Shown here piece by piece: positions 36,201-48,200 of a DNA stretch of 64,000 nt. Every line of letters starts with the position of its first letter. Within the stretch, counting starts at the first letter, position 1. The translations under genes and the position numbers were made by a program. Source of the stretch: Antedon mediterranea (Eukaryota > Echinodermata > Crinoidea > Comatulida > Antedonidae); NCBI RefSeq assembly GCF_964355755.1, contig NC_092678.1, positions 14,418,922 to 14,482,921 of the forward strand, written 5' to 3'. The notes beneath the pieces were generated by a model. It saw only the letters and a program-made list of their open reading frames with translations. It searched no databases and had not been told where the DNA came from.

Positions 36201-39200
36201 TTTAACAGGATGTTAGTCAATATGCATTGTGTTATTTAAACTTTGAACCTTGGCTTGTGTTTTACCCTTTCACACCAAAAGCAAAACAACTCCGGAAACA
36301 TTCCGATGTTGACGCCCCGGTGTTTTGGTGTGAAATGTAAAATCAAGCAACCCCGGAGTTTAAAACTGCGGGGTTGAAAAGCTGAAACATTCCCCGGCGA
36401 GCGAACTTCGGGGACACCCCGGTGTTTTGGTGTGAAAGGTACCAACAGCAAATTATGTATCTTTGCCTGATTTTTTTAAAACTTAAACTGTAGTTGAAGA
36501 ATAAGATTATTAAAAACAAATATTTAGTGATCTTTTGAAATTTGAGTTTCTTTTTATTGAAAAATATTAATTTTTAAAATGACTTCCTATTCCAAACAAT
36601 TGGTGACCTTGGAGAGGTTGAACGCATTTTTTGGCTGGCTAGCAACCATACAGCGCCACCTACCGTCCACGCAGCGCCACCTACCGTTGTGACGTTAGCA
36701 CCGCAGAACTTTATGTAAACAAACAAAATAGAGGGTGACATTTAAAATTTTATTTTATAAACCCCGGTGTTGCTAGGTTGATGTGAAAGGGGTATCTCCG
36801 GAGTCTTTTGCTGTTTTGAATGGTCATAAACCCGGAGTACCTCCGGAGATCACTCCGGAGTTTTGGTGTGAAAGGGGTATTATATAATTAGTTGCTTTTT
36901 AGAATTTCCTCATTGGAATTGATAATGACACCATGATAGAGTAGAAACGTCGCTCTTTTTAAGCCTTATTTTTCTATTACATATTGCAATTGATTTAGTT
37001 ATTTAGAATTACTTGCCGCAATAATTAGTTAGTAGTAATTAAACAATATAAACAAGACAGGTACATACTGTCTTGTAATCTACCTCTACTCTACATTTAG
37101 TTAGATACCATCTTGTTAAAGATATAGCCTCTCTTTAGCGACAACCACCAATACCCCTTTATTTAATTTAGTGACCACTTCTTTTAAAGAACAACTACCC
37201 CTTGTAAGGATCCATCTCTTTTAAAAGACCACCACTCGTAAGAAAGGTGGTTCCTATGATGTAGGCCTATGAGTCACATAAGAGTTTAAAGGACTTTGGA
37301 AACCATAATCAATTCAAACATACACTTAAAAACATATTCTGCATTGCTATTATGATTTAATTAAGATCTGCTTGTTAATTGATTTTTAATAATAATTTAT
37401 TTATATGACAACAACAACAAATCATGTTATCAGTAATTGTATCTAACATTGTCATTTATAAGAATATTTATATTTGATGTTTATGATTTCTTCACAGAAT
37501 AGAAACAAACCGATAAATATTTATCTGGAGCGTGATGACGTTAAATTAGAGATATTGTTTTGTCTGATAACCAATGGTGTATCCCCCACATTAACAAAAG
37601 AGGTAATCTTAAGTTTTATTCTATAAAAATTTAAATTGAACGTCATCTGAAAATAGTACACGTTTGCTTAATATTATTATTTGTTTTGCTTCGTTATTGT
37701 TCATCATATTATTCTCTTCAAATGCAAGAAGGTAATGTAACATGATGGAACTGCTCTTGGTATAAATAAAACATTTTAGCTACTTTCGGATAATTTGATT
37801 TAAAAATATTTATTTATTAAAAATATATCATTTTTTATTTTTTTTAGGAAGGAAGCAATGCTCTACATGTACATCTAAGTGGTAGATATGTTAAACCTAC
37901 GTTAGAAATAGTGACTTATCTCATTAAGCTTGGTGTTACTCCAACATTACAAAATAAGGTAATGTACATAAGAGTGGGCCTATATTCCCGGTGGCATTAT
38001 GTTTTTTCCTATCCAATTAAGGCAGAAATCATGAAGAATCCATTACCTTAATTAATTGGTATTATAAAGAATTGCATGGATAGCTGATCTACTTCCTAAA
38101 TAACTAAACGTAACCCTCTAAATATTCTCTCTCAACTATTACTCTACAAAAAAAAAACATGTTCTTGAAAGACCTCGAATCAAAGGCTCCAGTGTAGTAG
38201 GTTAAAGTCACTAGACCAAACATTTCAGTTGGCAAACGCAGTTCACACAGATTATTTAATCTATATGCATGCTTATATAGCTCAATCTATAATGTGCCGT
38301 ATTATGTCATAATTATTCTAATGAATTATTCATGATTTCTGCCATACATTGTATATGATAATAATTTATTTATATGACGAAAACACCCCACTGCATGAAT
38401 ACATGCGTTCAAATGAACATACATAAGTAGTAAACTTTCTTACGAAGCAATGTTCATCAGTAACAACACTAAATAAGGTAATATTGGGCTAGAGAACATT
38501 TCAAAAAAGGGAAAGCACAGACAATTGATATAATTTGGTTACGTTCACAACATATGCATCAGCAAAACCTTTTATATCAATTTCTTTGTGTATTACTTAT
38601 CATTACCTAACTATAATTATTTTTTGCAATACACTGTATGTATACACTTCATCTATATATAAATGATGGTTAATTCTGACATAGGCGAACAAAATGGAAA
38701 AACTTCGGTATAAATCTCCGCCTTGGATACCTACCTTATCTTTCTTAGATGTACCGCGAAACCTAGATTTGATAACATTAGTTTTCAGTACTACGCTATT
38801 GTTCCATTTTTGTCTTTAACAACGACAAAATTTAGCGTTACCTATCGAAATTTGTGGATATCACAGGGTTATTTTCACACTCTCGCGCTGTTGTTCAACT
38901 GGCTACCGAGTCCGTCACTTCTGGCAAAATGGCCGTTGGTGGCGTCATTCAATATTAAATACAAATATTTTATATTTAGTGGTTCAACGAATCGTGAACT
39001 AGGCCTATAATTTATTTGTTTTATATTCAACTATCAATTACAAAGGCCTTTACTTTACGTGAAATACAATTTGTTTTAGTAATTTAACTATTATTTATGC
39101 TATTTATTAATCATTTTATCAAATTTAGGTGCGATTCAATGTTACTATAGGAGGCTAATTGAACTAATTAATTATGCTACTATTAATCATTTTATCAAAT

Positions 39201-42200
39201 TTAGATGCAATTCAATGTTACTATAGGAGGCCTGGTAGGCCTACCAGGGAACAAGATGTTGTTGTCATGATGTATTGTGATCGTTCACGATCGCTCACTG
39301 TCACCTACTTTGATAACTATGCTTTTGGTCTCTTGGTAGGGTCACGTTAAAGACTGTTTCAGTGATTGATGACCCATATTAACGGTTTCCTCTTGTGTGT
39401 AACGTTCACATAATATATATAATAATATAATATGTATATTATACGTATACTGTTCTTTAAAATTATATTATTTGTTGTAATAACAATTGTTGTAAAGTGT
39501 TTACATCATTACAGGAGAATCAATGTACATTTTTTTGTAAACTGTAAATAAATCTATTGAGTCCCTTTTCCCTTTTACGTTTCTATAACCACCGATTGCT
39601 GTCAAGTTCAATTACCAGAGGCGTTGGTCATGTTTCGAGAACCATTTGGGTAAACCCACTACAGGGTGCGCGAGCAAACCTTCTAGTGATTATAATTTAT
39701 TTATAGAACGGAAATACCCCGCTGCATGAATACATGCGTTCAAATGAACCTACCTTAGAAGTAGTAGACTATCTCACGAAGCAAGGTGCATCAGTAAAAG
39801 CACTAAATAAGGTAATTTATGGCTAGAGATAATATATATGATTACACCCATAACGTACGTATGATTCTCACCGCAAACACATTCTCTTATCCACTTTATT
39901 TTAGGCCTATATCATATTACAATTGATTGAATTATTTAGAATTACTTCTACAATAATGAATTAGTAGTAATAAAAAAAAGATCATATTTTTTTATTCTCT
40001 TTAATTTCTTTAAAGGACGGAAGCACCCCGCTGCATGAATACATGCGTTCAAATGAACCTACCTTAGAAGTAATAGACTATATCACGAAGCAAGGTGCAT
40101 CAGTAACAGCACTAAATAAGGTAATATTGGGCTAGATATCATTTTTAAAATAATGGAATGCACAGACAATCTATATTTAAATATACGTAAGGGCAAACTT
40201 TGGTAAATGGCGCATTACTTCTAGAATGTACTCGGTGATATATAAAGTTGTTTCATCTTTCGGTACTGATTTTAAACACCTGTTGGAATCATGTTTACTA
40301 ATTAAATTGAGATAGATAATTACTTATTGACAATTAAAACGAATTTAGGTTCAACGATTTGCCCCAACTATGGTTATTTTCGGGTCGTGGTATACACTGT
40401 TTAATGAATGTCCATCTTGAAAAATAGCCGCTCACAATAATACGAGGATGCTTCGCATTTACCTATCTCCTCCGACGATTTTATTGTTTTTAAATAGCTG
40501 AATAACTGTTGATCAGCTCGAGTACAGCGTCATAAATTTGAAGACTGAAAAAAACTATTTTGATAGATTTAAAATACGTTTAATATACAAATGTATTGAT
40601 TTGCGATGAATGGAACATTCCAAACTATTTGGTTAAACACAACAAGTAGGTAAATTTATGGGCCCTTGGAGAATAAACTTAACACCTTAAGATATAGTAT
40701 TGCAATACTATACAACATTGTAAATACGTATTAACCGCTTTTGGTCCCCATTTGAATCGCAAAGTTCTTACTGTGAGTGTTGGTACTGTTATGTATATAT
40801 AAACATATACAATAAACTTTATTACCGTGAGTGTGGGTAGGCCCTACTGTTATATTATAAACACATAATATACAAATAAACTTTATTACTGAGAGGGCTT
40901 CTCAACGTTTGTGTTAATTAATAATTACAAACAATATAAACGTCGTAGTGGTTTATCGTTACAAGTACTTTACTATTTCAATCGAATATGACAGGAACAG
41001 TTTTTACATATATACATAATTTGTTACTGTATTTAGTGGTATATTATTATTTATAGGCCTATACAAAATTACAACAATATTTTCGTTAGAAAGTCCCTCA
41101 ACCCTAATGTTACATACAAAACACAAATTGAGTTTGTCTAAATGAGCCCAAATCAAACATTTGTGACATATTTCTCTTTCGGAAGTAATCCCCAGGGTGC
41201 TAATTTTGGTTGACTAAATAAATCAACGTGTCTATTTATTCGTTTCTGTAAACGACAATGTATTATATTCTTGTATTTAAAATCCACATTTTTTTAAACT
41301 CTGAAATTACTGTTTATTCGATAACCATCTGTGGGCACAACCTAGATGTTACGTCATCATCTAGTTGATATAATTCGGTCTACGTTCACAAAATATTCAC
41401 CAGCAAAACCTTTTAATTCAATGTATTTGTGTATTATTTATCACTATCTAACTATAATTATTTGCTGCAATACACTGTTTGTATAAACGTCATGATTATA
41501 TTTTTTTAAAGGACGGAAACACCCTGTTGCATGAATACATGCGTTCAATTGAATCTACCTTAGAAGTAGTTGACTATCTCGTGAAGCAAGGTGCATCCGT
41601 AACAGCACTAAATAAGGTAATAATGGGCTAGAAATCATTTTAAAATAAGGGAATGCACAAACAATTGATATACTTTGATCTACATTCAAAACATATGCAC
41701 CAGCAAAACCTTTTGTTTTAATTGCTTTGTGTATTATTATCATTACCTAACTATATTTATTTGCTGCAATTATACTGCTTGTATAAACTTCATGATTATA
41801 ATTTCATTAAAGGATGGTAACACACCGCTGCATGAATACATGCGTTCAAATGAACCTACCTTAGAAGTATTAGACTATTTCATGAATCAAGGTGCATCCG
41901 TAACAGCACTAAATAAGGTAATAATGTGCTAGGGATAATTTATATGATTATACCTATAACATGCGTATGATCTGCGCCGCAAACATATCGTATCCACTTT
42001 AAATATTTAGTAGCAATTAAACAAGATACTACAGTTATTGTGAAATTTGTATATTTAGCACACATTCATTTAGACTAGACAAAAAGTAGTGAGCCCTCTA
42101 GCGGTCATTTGTGATTTCTGAGATTCATCGAAGCGCGACAACATCACCCGGAAATGATGTGAATTTAAAATTTTAATAGGGGTTAAACTCTTTTAACCAA

Positions 42201-45200
42201 TTGAAAGCCTTAAATTATAGTTCCTTATGAATAATTCATGAGAATAATTAAAGCAAGGGTTGAAGAAGCATGTGACTTGGTTTTTGGAACAGGATAGCAG
42301 TTATGATCGTGTCAGGTAATCATTGAATTTGCTCTTCTTTTTGTTAGATTTTATACGGTTTTTATCAATAATAATATTGTACATTTTTACGAGACCATAA
42401 AAAAATTCCTCAATTTTTGAGTAAACAAGTGACTAAATAAAAAGTTACTATGTAATGTAAATATTCGTTTGACAAAAAATGGGCATGTTGATATTTTCAG
42501 GTATTTTTTAAATGGCGATTGAAATAGGTAAACAAATCACATGTATAACGGTGGTTTGTGCGAAGCTTGGCCTAGCCTTGATGGTCCAACTCGTACTGCG
42601 TGTTAATCAATGCGTATAAGATACACACGTAGTCGTTTAGGCCAATTTTTTTACATGTTTATTTATTAATATTAGGCCCCATTCTCATTTATTTTAATTA
42701 ATGTACTGAATGTACCACACTTTACAACTCTATATAAATTAGATTTTGTACTTGTATTAAATTCAAACGTTTTATGGGATTTAAAACATTAAGCTAGGCC
42801 TTGTAGTAGGCCTAGGACCACATGCTAGGTTTTTCAGCCTAATTTATCATGCAGTATACCTCTAGCCCATCTTTCAAATACATATTTAAATTAACATACT
42901 TTTTATATTTCTATATTTTTTATAGGATCTGACTCCAGAAAACATTTGCATCACTTGAAAGCGGCTATTTATGGACAGCATGTTGACATTCAAAAAAATT
43001 TGACCAGCTCTTATTAATTAAATGTCTTTTAAATTAAAGGTTTTCATTATAATGAAATGTACGGTGACAGAAATTTAAATGATTCTCATAATTGAGGTTT
43101 CTCATAGATTTAATATTGAAGGTAAATAAATAAAGCTGTTTGTTATTCTTGCCTTTAGAAATAAACATGTTGTTAGTACTATATTATTAGGCCTAGGCCA
43201 TTATACAAATTAAAACTAAAAAATACAGTAATCATATTTAAGGCCTACACACAGTACCTTACTTATTTGATTTTTTTCAAATATTTAATTGATGAAATAA
43301 ATGAGTTTGACTTTTCAATTAGTTGCCATTTTATTAGTTTCTGTGTGTTTTTATTTATATTCTTAAAACAATTGTATACAACAACTTTAAAGTATTGCGC
43401 AGAAGTGATCAAATTATAGTAGGCCTATGTGTATGTTATTGTCGCTTAAAATTATGCAGTTAAAGTATTTGATTTTAGGGTGACAGAAACGGTTAGGCAA
43501 GAAAAGAAATAAATTTGGGAATTTTGTTATGCGGTAAAAACAATTAAACATAATTTACCCCTAATGCATGTAAATGTAGAAAACATTTGCTTATGTTAGC
43601 GCGACCGAAACTCGCTACTGGGAATAGAGCCTGCAAAAGCGACGCGTACATCGGGCACCGGTGGAGCGCGATCGATAGTAAATATACCCGATTTCAAATG
43701 ATCATAAAATTCTTTTAAAAAATATCAACATTTTGATTTTTTGAGGATTAAAAGTAAAGATATTGAAATTTAACATAATATTTACAAATATGTATTTAAA
43801 AATTCGGAAACAATTTTAGCGTGATATTAAAACAAACTTTTTAGAGTTCCGCGATTTCCTACGCAGGATTTGTTTGTTTTCATTGTTAATGGGCGAATGT
43901 TACCTAAACTAGAATCGTTATAAATCTTTTAAATTTGTATTATAAGTAATTTCTTTAGTATTCTTAGTAACATCGAATGTCTCTAATTAACTAGCAGTTA
44001 TTTATACTAACTATTGTTCAATAATAAGCGTTGTATGAAGTGAAAATCTATAGTAATAATGTTCTTAGTCAGTTCGTCTCGCTCGCGTGAAGTCTTCGGG
44101 TTTCTCAATACAATTCTCAGCGGTAAAGATAGGCTCGCGCTAATGTTTAAATCAAAAGCGCTCTCAAAACACTTTTTGTCCAAAATTCGCAATATGACGT
44201 GAGTGTGAGCAATGAAATTATTAATTTTACTATGTTTTATGTGGACATATCATTATAACAGAGATGAATTTAGAATCATGACTGAAGCAATGTTCACAAT
44301 AACCTGTATGTATAAATTACACGATTATGATTTCCTTTTTTCAGTAAAATTGCAAAATAAGGGAATGCATATGCCAGTTATATTATTTTGTCTACTTTCA
44401 CATCATATTCTAAAGAACAAAAAAACCCTTTTATTTCAAATTGTTTGTGTATTTTTTATCATTACCTAACTATAATTATTTGCTGCAATACAATGTATGT
44501 ATAAACTTCGTGATGATAATTTCTCTATAGGACGGAAATACCCCGATGCATGAATACATGCGTTCAAATGAACCTACCTTAGGAATAGTGAACTACCTCA
44601 CGAAACAAGGTGCATCCGTAACATCACTAAATAAGGTAATATAGGGCTACAGATAATTTATATGAATACACCTATAACGTACGTATGATCTGCGCCCCAA
44701 ACATTTTACCTTATCCACTTTATTTTATATCATATTAATTGTTTGAGTTATTTATAATTACTTGCTGCAATAATTATTTAGTAGAAATTAAACAAGATCC
44801 TACAGTTCTTGTGAGATTGGTATATTGAGCAATGATTTTAGTAATTTAAATATGTTTTATGTGGACATGTTATAATAAAATAGTTGAATTTAGAATCATG
44901 ATTGAAAGCAATGTTCACATTAACCTGTATGTATAAACTACAGGATTATGATTTCTTTTTTTCAGTAAAATAGCAAAATAAGGGAATGCACAGACAATTG
45001 ATATAATTCGGTCTACGTTCACAAAATATGCACTAGCAAAATCTTTTATTTCAATTTCTTTTTCTTATACTTATTCTGTTATTGCCAAATATAAAATACA
45101 TGAAGAACATGAAATACACAAAAACAAAAGAACCAACTGAGTGAGCTGGCAGGGGACACAACAGCGAACCTAATCACTGTGACTTAAAGCCTGTGTTCCC

Positions 45201-48200
45201 CACTCACCCAGTTTTACAAGCAATGAAAATGCCATCATAATATATAATATACCAAAATTCCAAAGTTAAGTTTAAATCATATAAATAAAAAAAAAATATA
45301 TGAATGATATAATATGAAAGTACATTAAATTATATACATATGCCTAATCATTATCGGATAACAAATTTATTTTAAGTTTAGCAAGGAATGTAGGGAAATA
45401 ATCCAATAGCAGGGAATCTTTCACTTCATCATGAATGTCTTCCCACAGTCGCGGGAAGACATGGATAACTGAGCGATGCAAACAGTTAGTCCGAGCATAC
45501 AACTACTTGAAACTTAAGGTTTCTTGACGTCGAGTATTGACGCACACATTTTCGCGAATACTTTTACAATCAATATAACCTATTAGTGTTTCACATACAA
45601 ATGATGTTAAAAGATAGCTTCTTCGGCTCGTTAGCCGGGGCCAATTGAATTGTTTTAATCTAACATCATACTCCATATCTCCTCTTCTCTGTTTCAATGC
45701 TAGCCGTGTGACTCTACGTTGAACAGATTCGATCTTATCAATCAATTTTACTGTCTAGGGAAGCCATGTGGGAATCGCATATTCGAGTATGGGAATGATA
45801 AGAACTCGGTATAATGCAAATACAGCTGCTGACGAGTTGCCCCCATTAATACTCGCAATATAACCAATCATCCAATTTGCCCTTGCAGTAACATTTTGTA
45901 GTATTTATCATGACCTAACTATACTTATTTGCTGCAATAACCTGTATGTATAAACTTCATGATTATAATTTCTTTATAGGACGGAAACACCCCGCTGCAT
46001 GAATACATGCGTTCAAGTGAACCTACCTTAGAAGTAGTAGTCTATCTCACGAAACAAGGTGCATCAGTAACAGCACTGAATAAGGTAATATATGGCTACA
46101 GTTAATTTATTTGAACTAGATGGTACGCTCGCTTCGCTCGCGTACCTTCTAGGTTGTGTCCACAGATGGTTCTCGAATACACAGTATTTTCAGCGTAAAA
46201 AATGTACGCACCACAGGACTATAGTACATTGTCGTTTACAGAAACAAATAAATAGACACCATGATTGATGTAAAATTAGCACCCTGGGAATTAGGCCTTG
46301 TTTTAAAAATGAGTTTTTATTTGAACTCATTTAAACAAACCCACTTTGTATTTTGTATATAACAATAGAGTTGAGGGATGGGGAAGAGAATGGGAAGAAC
46401 AATTTTAAATATATTCGCTATCCACTGATTAACGAAATATTGTTTTAAAGGTTTCATAGGCCTATCAAAAATATACCACTAAACACAGTAAAGCATTTAC
46501 GATTTATAATACTTTTTTCAAACTGTCCCTGTTATAGTCGACTGAAATAGTAAAGTACATGTAACGATACACCAGTACGACGTTTATATTTTTTATAATT
46601 TTTAATTAATACAAACGTTGAGAAGCAACTGTCAGTAATCTACCCACAGTCACAGTAATAAATGTTCTTTGTATATTTTGTTTATATATCTAACAGTAAC
46701 CACATTCACAGTAAGACAATTTCGATTCAAATGGTGACCAAAAATGGTTAATACGTATTTACAATATTATCAAAGTACTGCAATACTATATATAAGTTTA
46801 TTCTCCAAGGGCCATACATTTACCTACTTGTGTTAAACCAAGGGCTCATAAATGTACATACAAACTGTGGGAGAGATTTGAATGTTCCATTCATCGCAAA
46901 TCAATACATTTGTATAAACGTATATTAAATCTATTAAAATAGTATTTTTTTAAAGAAAATCGACATTATGATACTGTACTCGAGCTGTTGAACCGGTTTT
47001 CAGCTATTAAAAACAATTATCGTAGGAGGAGATATGAAAATGCGCAGTATCCTCGTATTATTGTGTGCAGGTATTTTTCATGAGGACATCCATAAGACAG
47101 TGTATACCACGATCGGAAAATTCGTTGAACCTAAATTCGTTTTAATTGTCAATAACTAATTGTCTAACTAAATTTAATTAGTAAACAAGGTTACATCAGG
47201 TGGTTAAAATCAGTACCAAAATTCTAACCAACTTTATATACCATCGAGTAAACATTCTAGAAATAACGCGTGCTTTACCGAATTTTGCCCTTACGTAATT
47301 TATATATAAACTAGATGTACGCTCGCTTCGCTCGCGTACCATCTAGGTCGTGCCCACAGATGGTTCTCGAATACACAGTAATGTCAGTGTAAAAAAACTG
47401 GCGATTTCAAATGTACGTACCACACGACTATAAATACATTGTCGTTTTCAGAAACGAATAAATATACACGATGATTAATGTAGTCAAGTAAAATTAGCAC
47501 TCTGTGAATTAGGCCTACTTCCGAAGCAGAAAATTGTCTTAAAAATGAGTCCACATTTTTTTCTTTGAAATATTTAAACAAACCCAATTTGTGTTTTGTA
47601 TATAACATTAGAGTTGAGAGATGGTGAAGAGGATGAGAAAAACAATTTTGTAATATTTTCTTTATCCACTCAGTAACGAAATATTGTTTTAAATGTCTTA
47701 TAGGCCTATCAATAATATAACACTACAGAATAACATTTACGATTTAAAACTTTCCTAAAACTGTCCCTGTTATAGTCAATTGAAATAGTAAAGTACATGT
47801 AACGATACACCACTACGACGTTTATATTTTGTATAATTATTAATTAATACAAACGTCAAAAAGCAACTGTAAGTAATACAGTTTTTATTTGTATATGTAT
47901 ATTTATACGTGTTTATATATCCAGCAGTAGAGCCTACCCACAGTCACAATAATAAATGTTCTTTGTATATTTTGTTTATATATCTAATAGTAACCATATT
48001 CACAGTAAGAACATTTTGATTCAAATGGCGACCAAAAATGGTTAATACGTATTAACAATATTATTATCAAAGTATTGCAATACTATATATCAGTTGTAAG
48101 TTTATTCTCAAAGGGCTCATAAATTTACCTACTTGTGTTAAACCAAGGGCTCGTGCATGCATTTACCTACAAACTGGAAGTCTGAGAGATTGGAATGTTC

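Larger units (their letters stand above)
31093..36978. mobile_element. inverted pair of Penelope-like elements with nested inserts
   Basis: Left arm, minus strand (about 33337 to 31093): RT motif SSLFTNVPLTETIQIIADK, then LYGVAIGSLMANVFMFHIEE and YYKRYFDDILVF. Right arm, + strand (33338-33400 and 35450-36978): YYKRYVDDTSVI, then KILNKTCVPVFTSRK and GIY-YIG-like YTFECDLCDASYVGYTC...RHLYQRI. Both outer ends carry the same inverted sequence (TAATGACMCCATGATRGAGT.GAAACGTCG). Sister introns read CCACTTTATTTTATATCATA uninterrupted, so all 5.9 kb is an insertion. It is dead: frameshifts, and inserts at 31465, 33405 and 36263. Confidence 0.8.

Noticed and set aside
38723-39010. 95-residue open frame inside Helitron H2
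   Set aside because: No Rep, helicase or other domain pattern and not matched in the other Helitron copies, so it is treated as chance.
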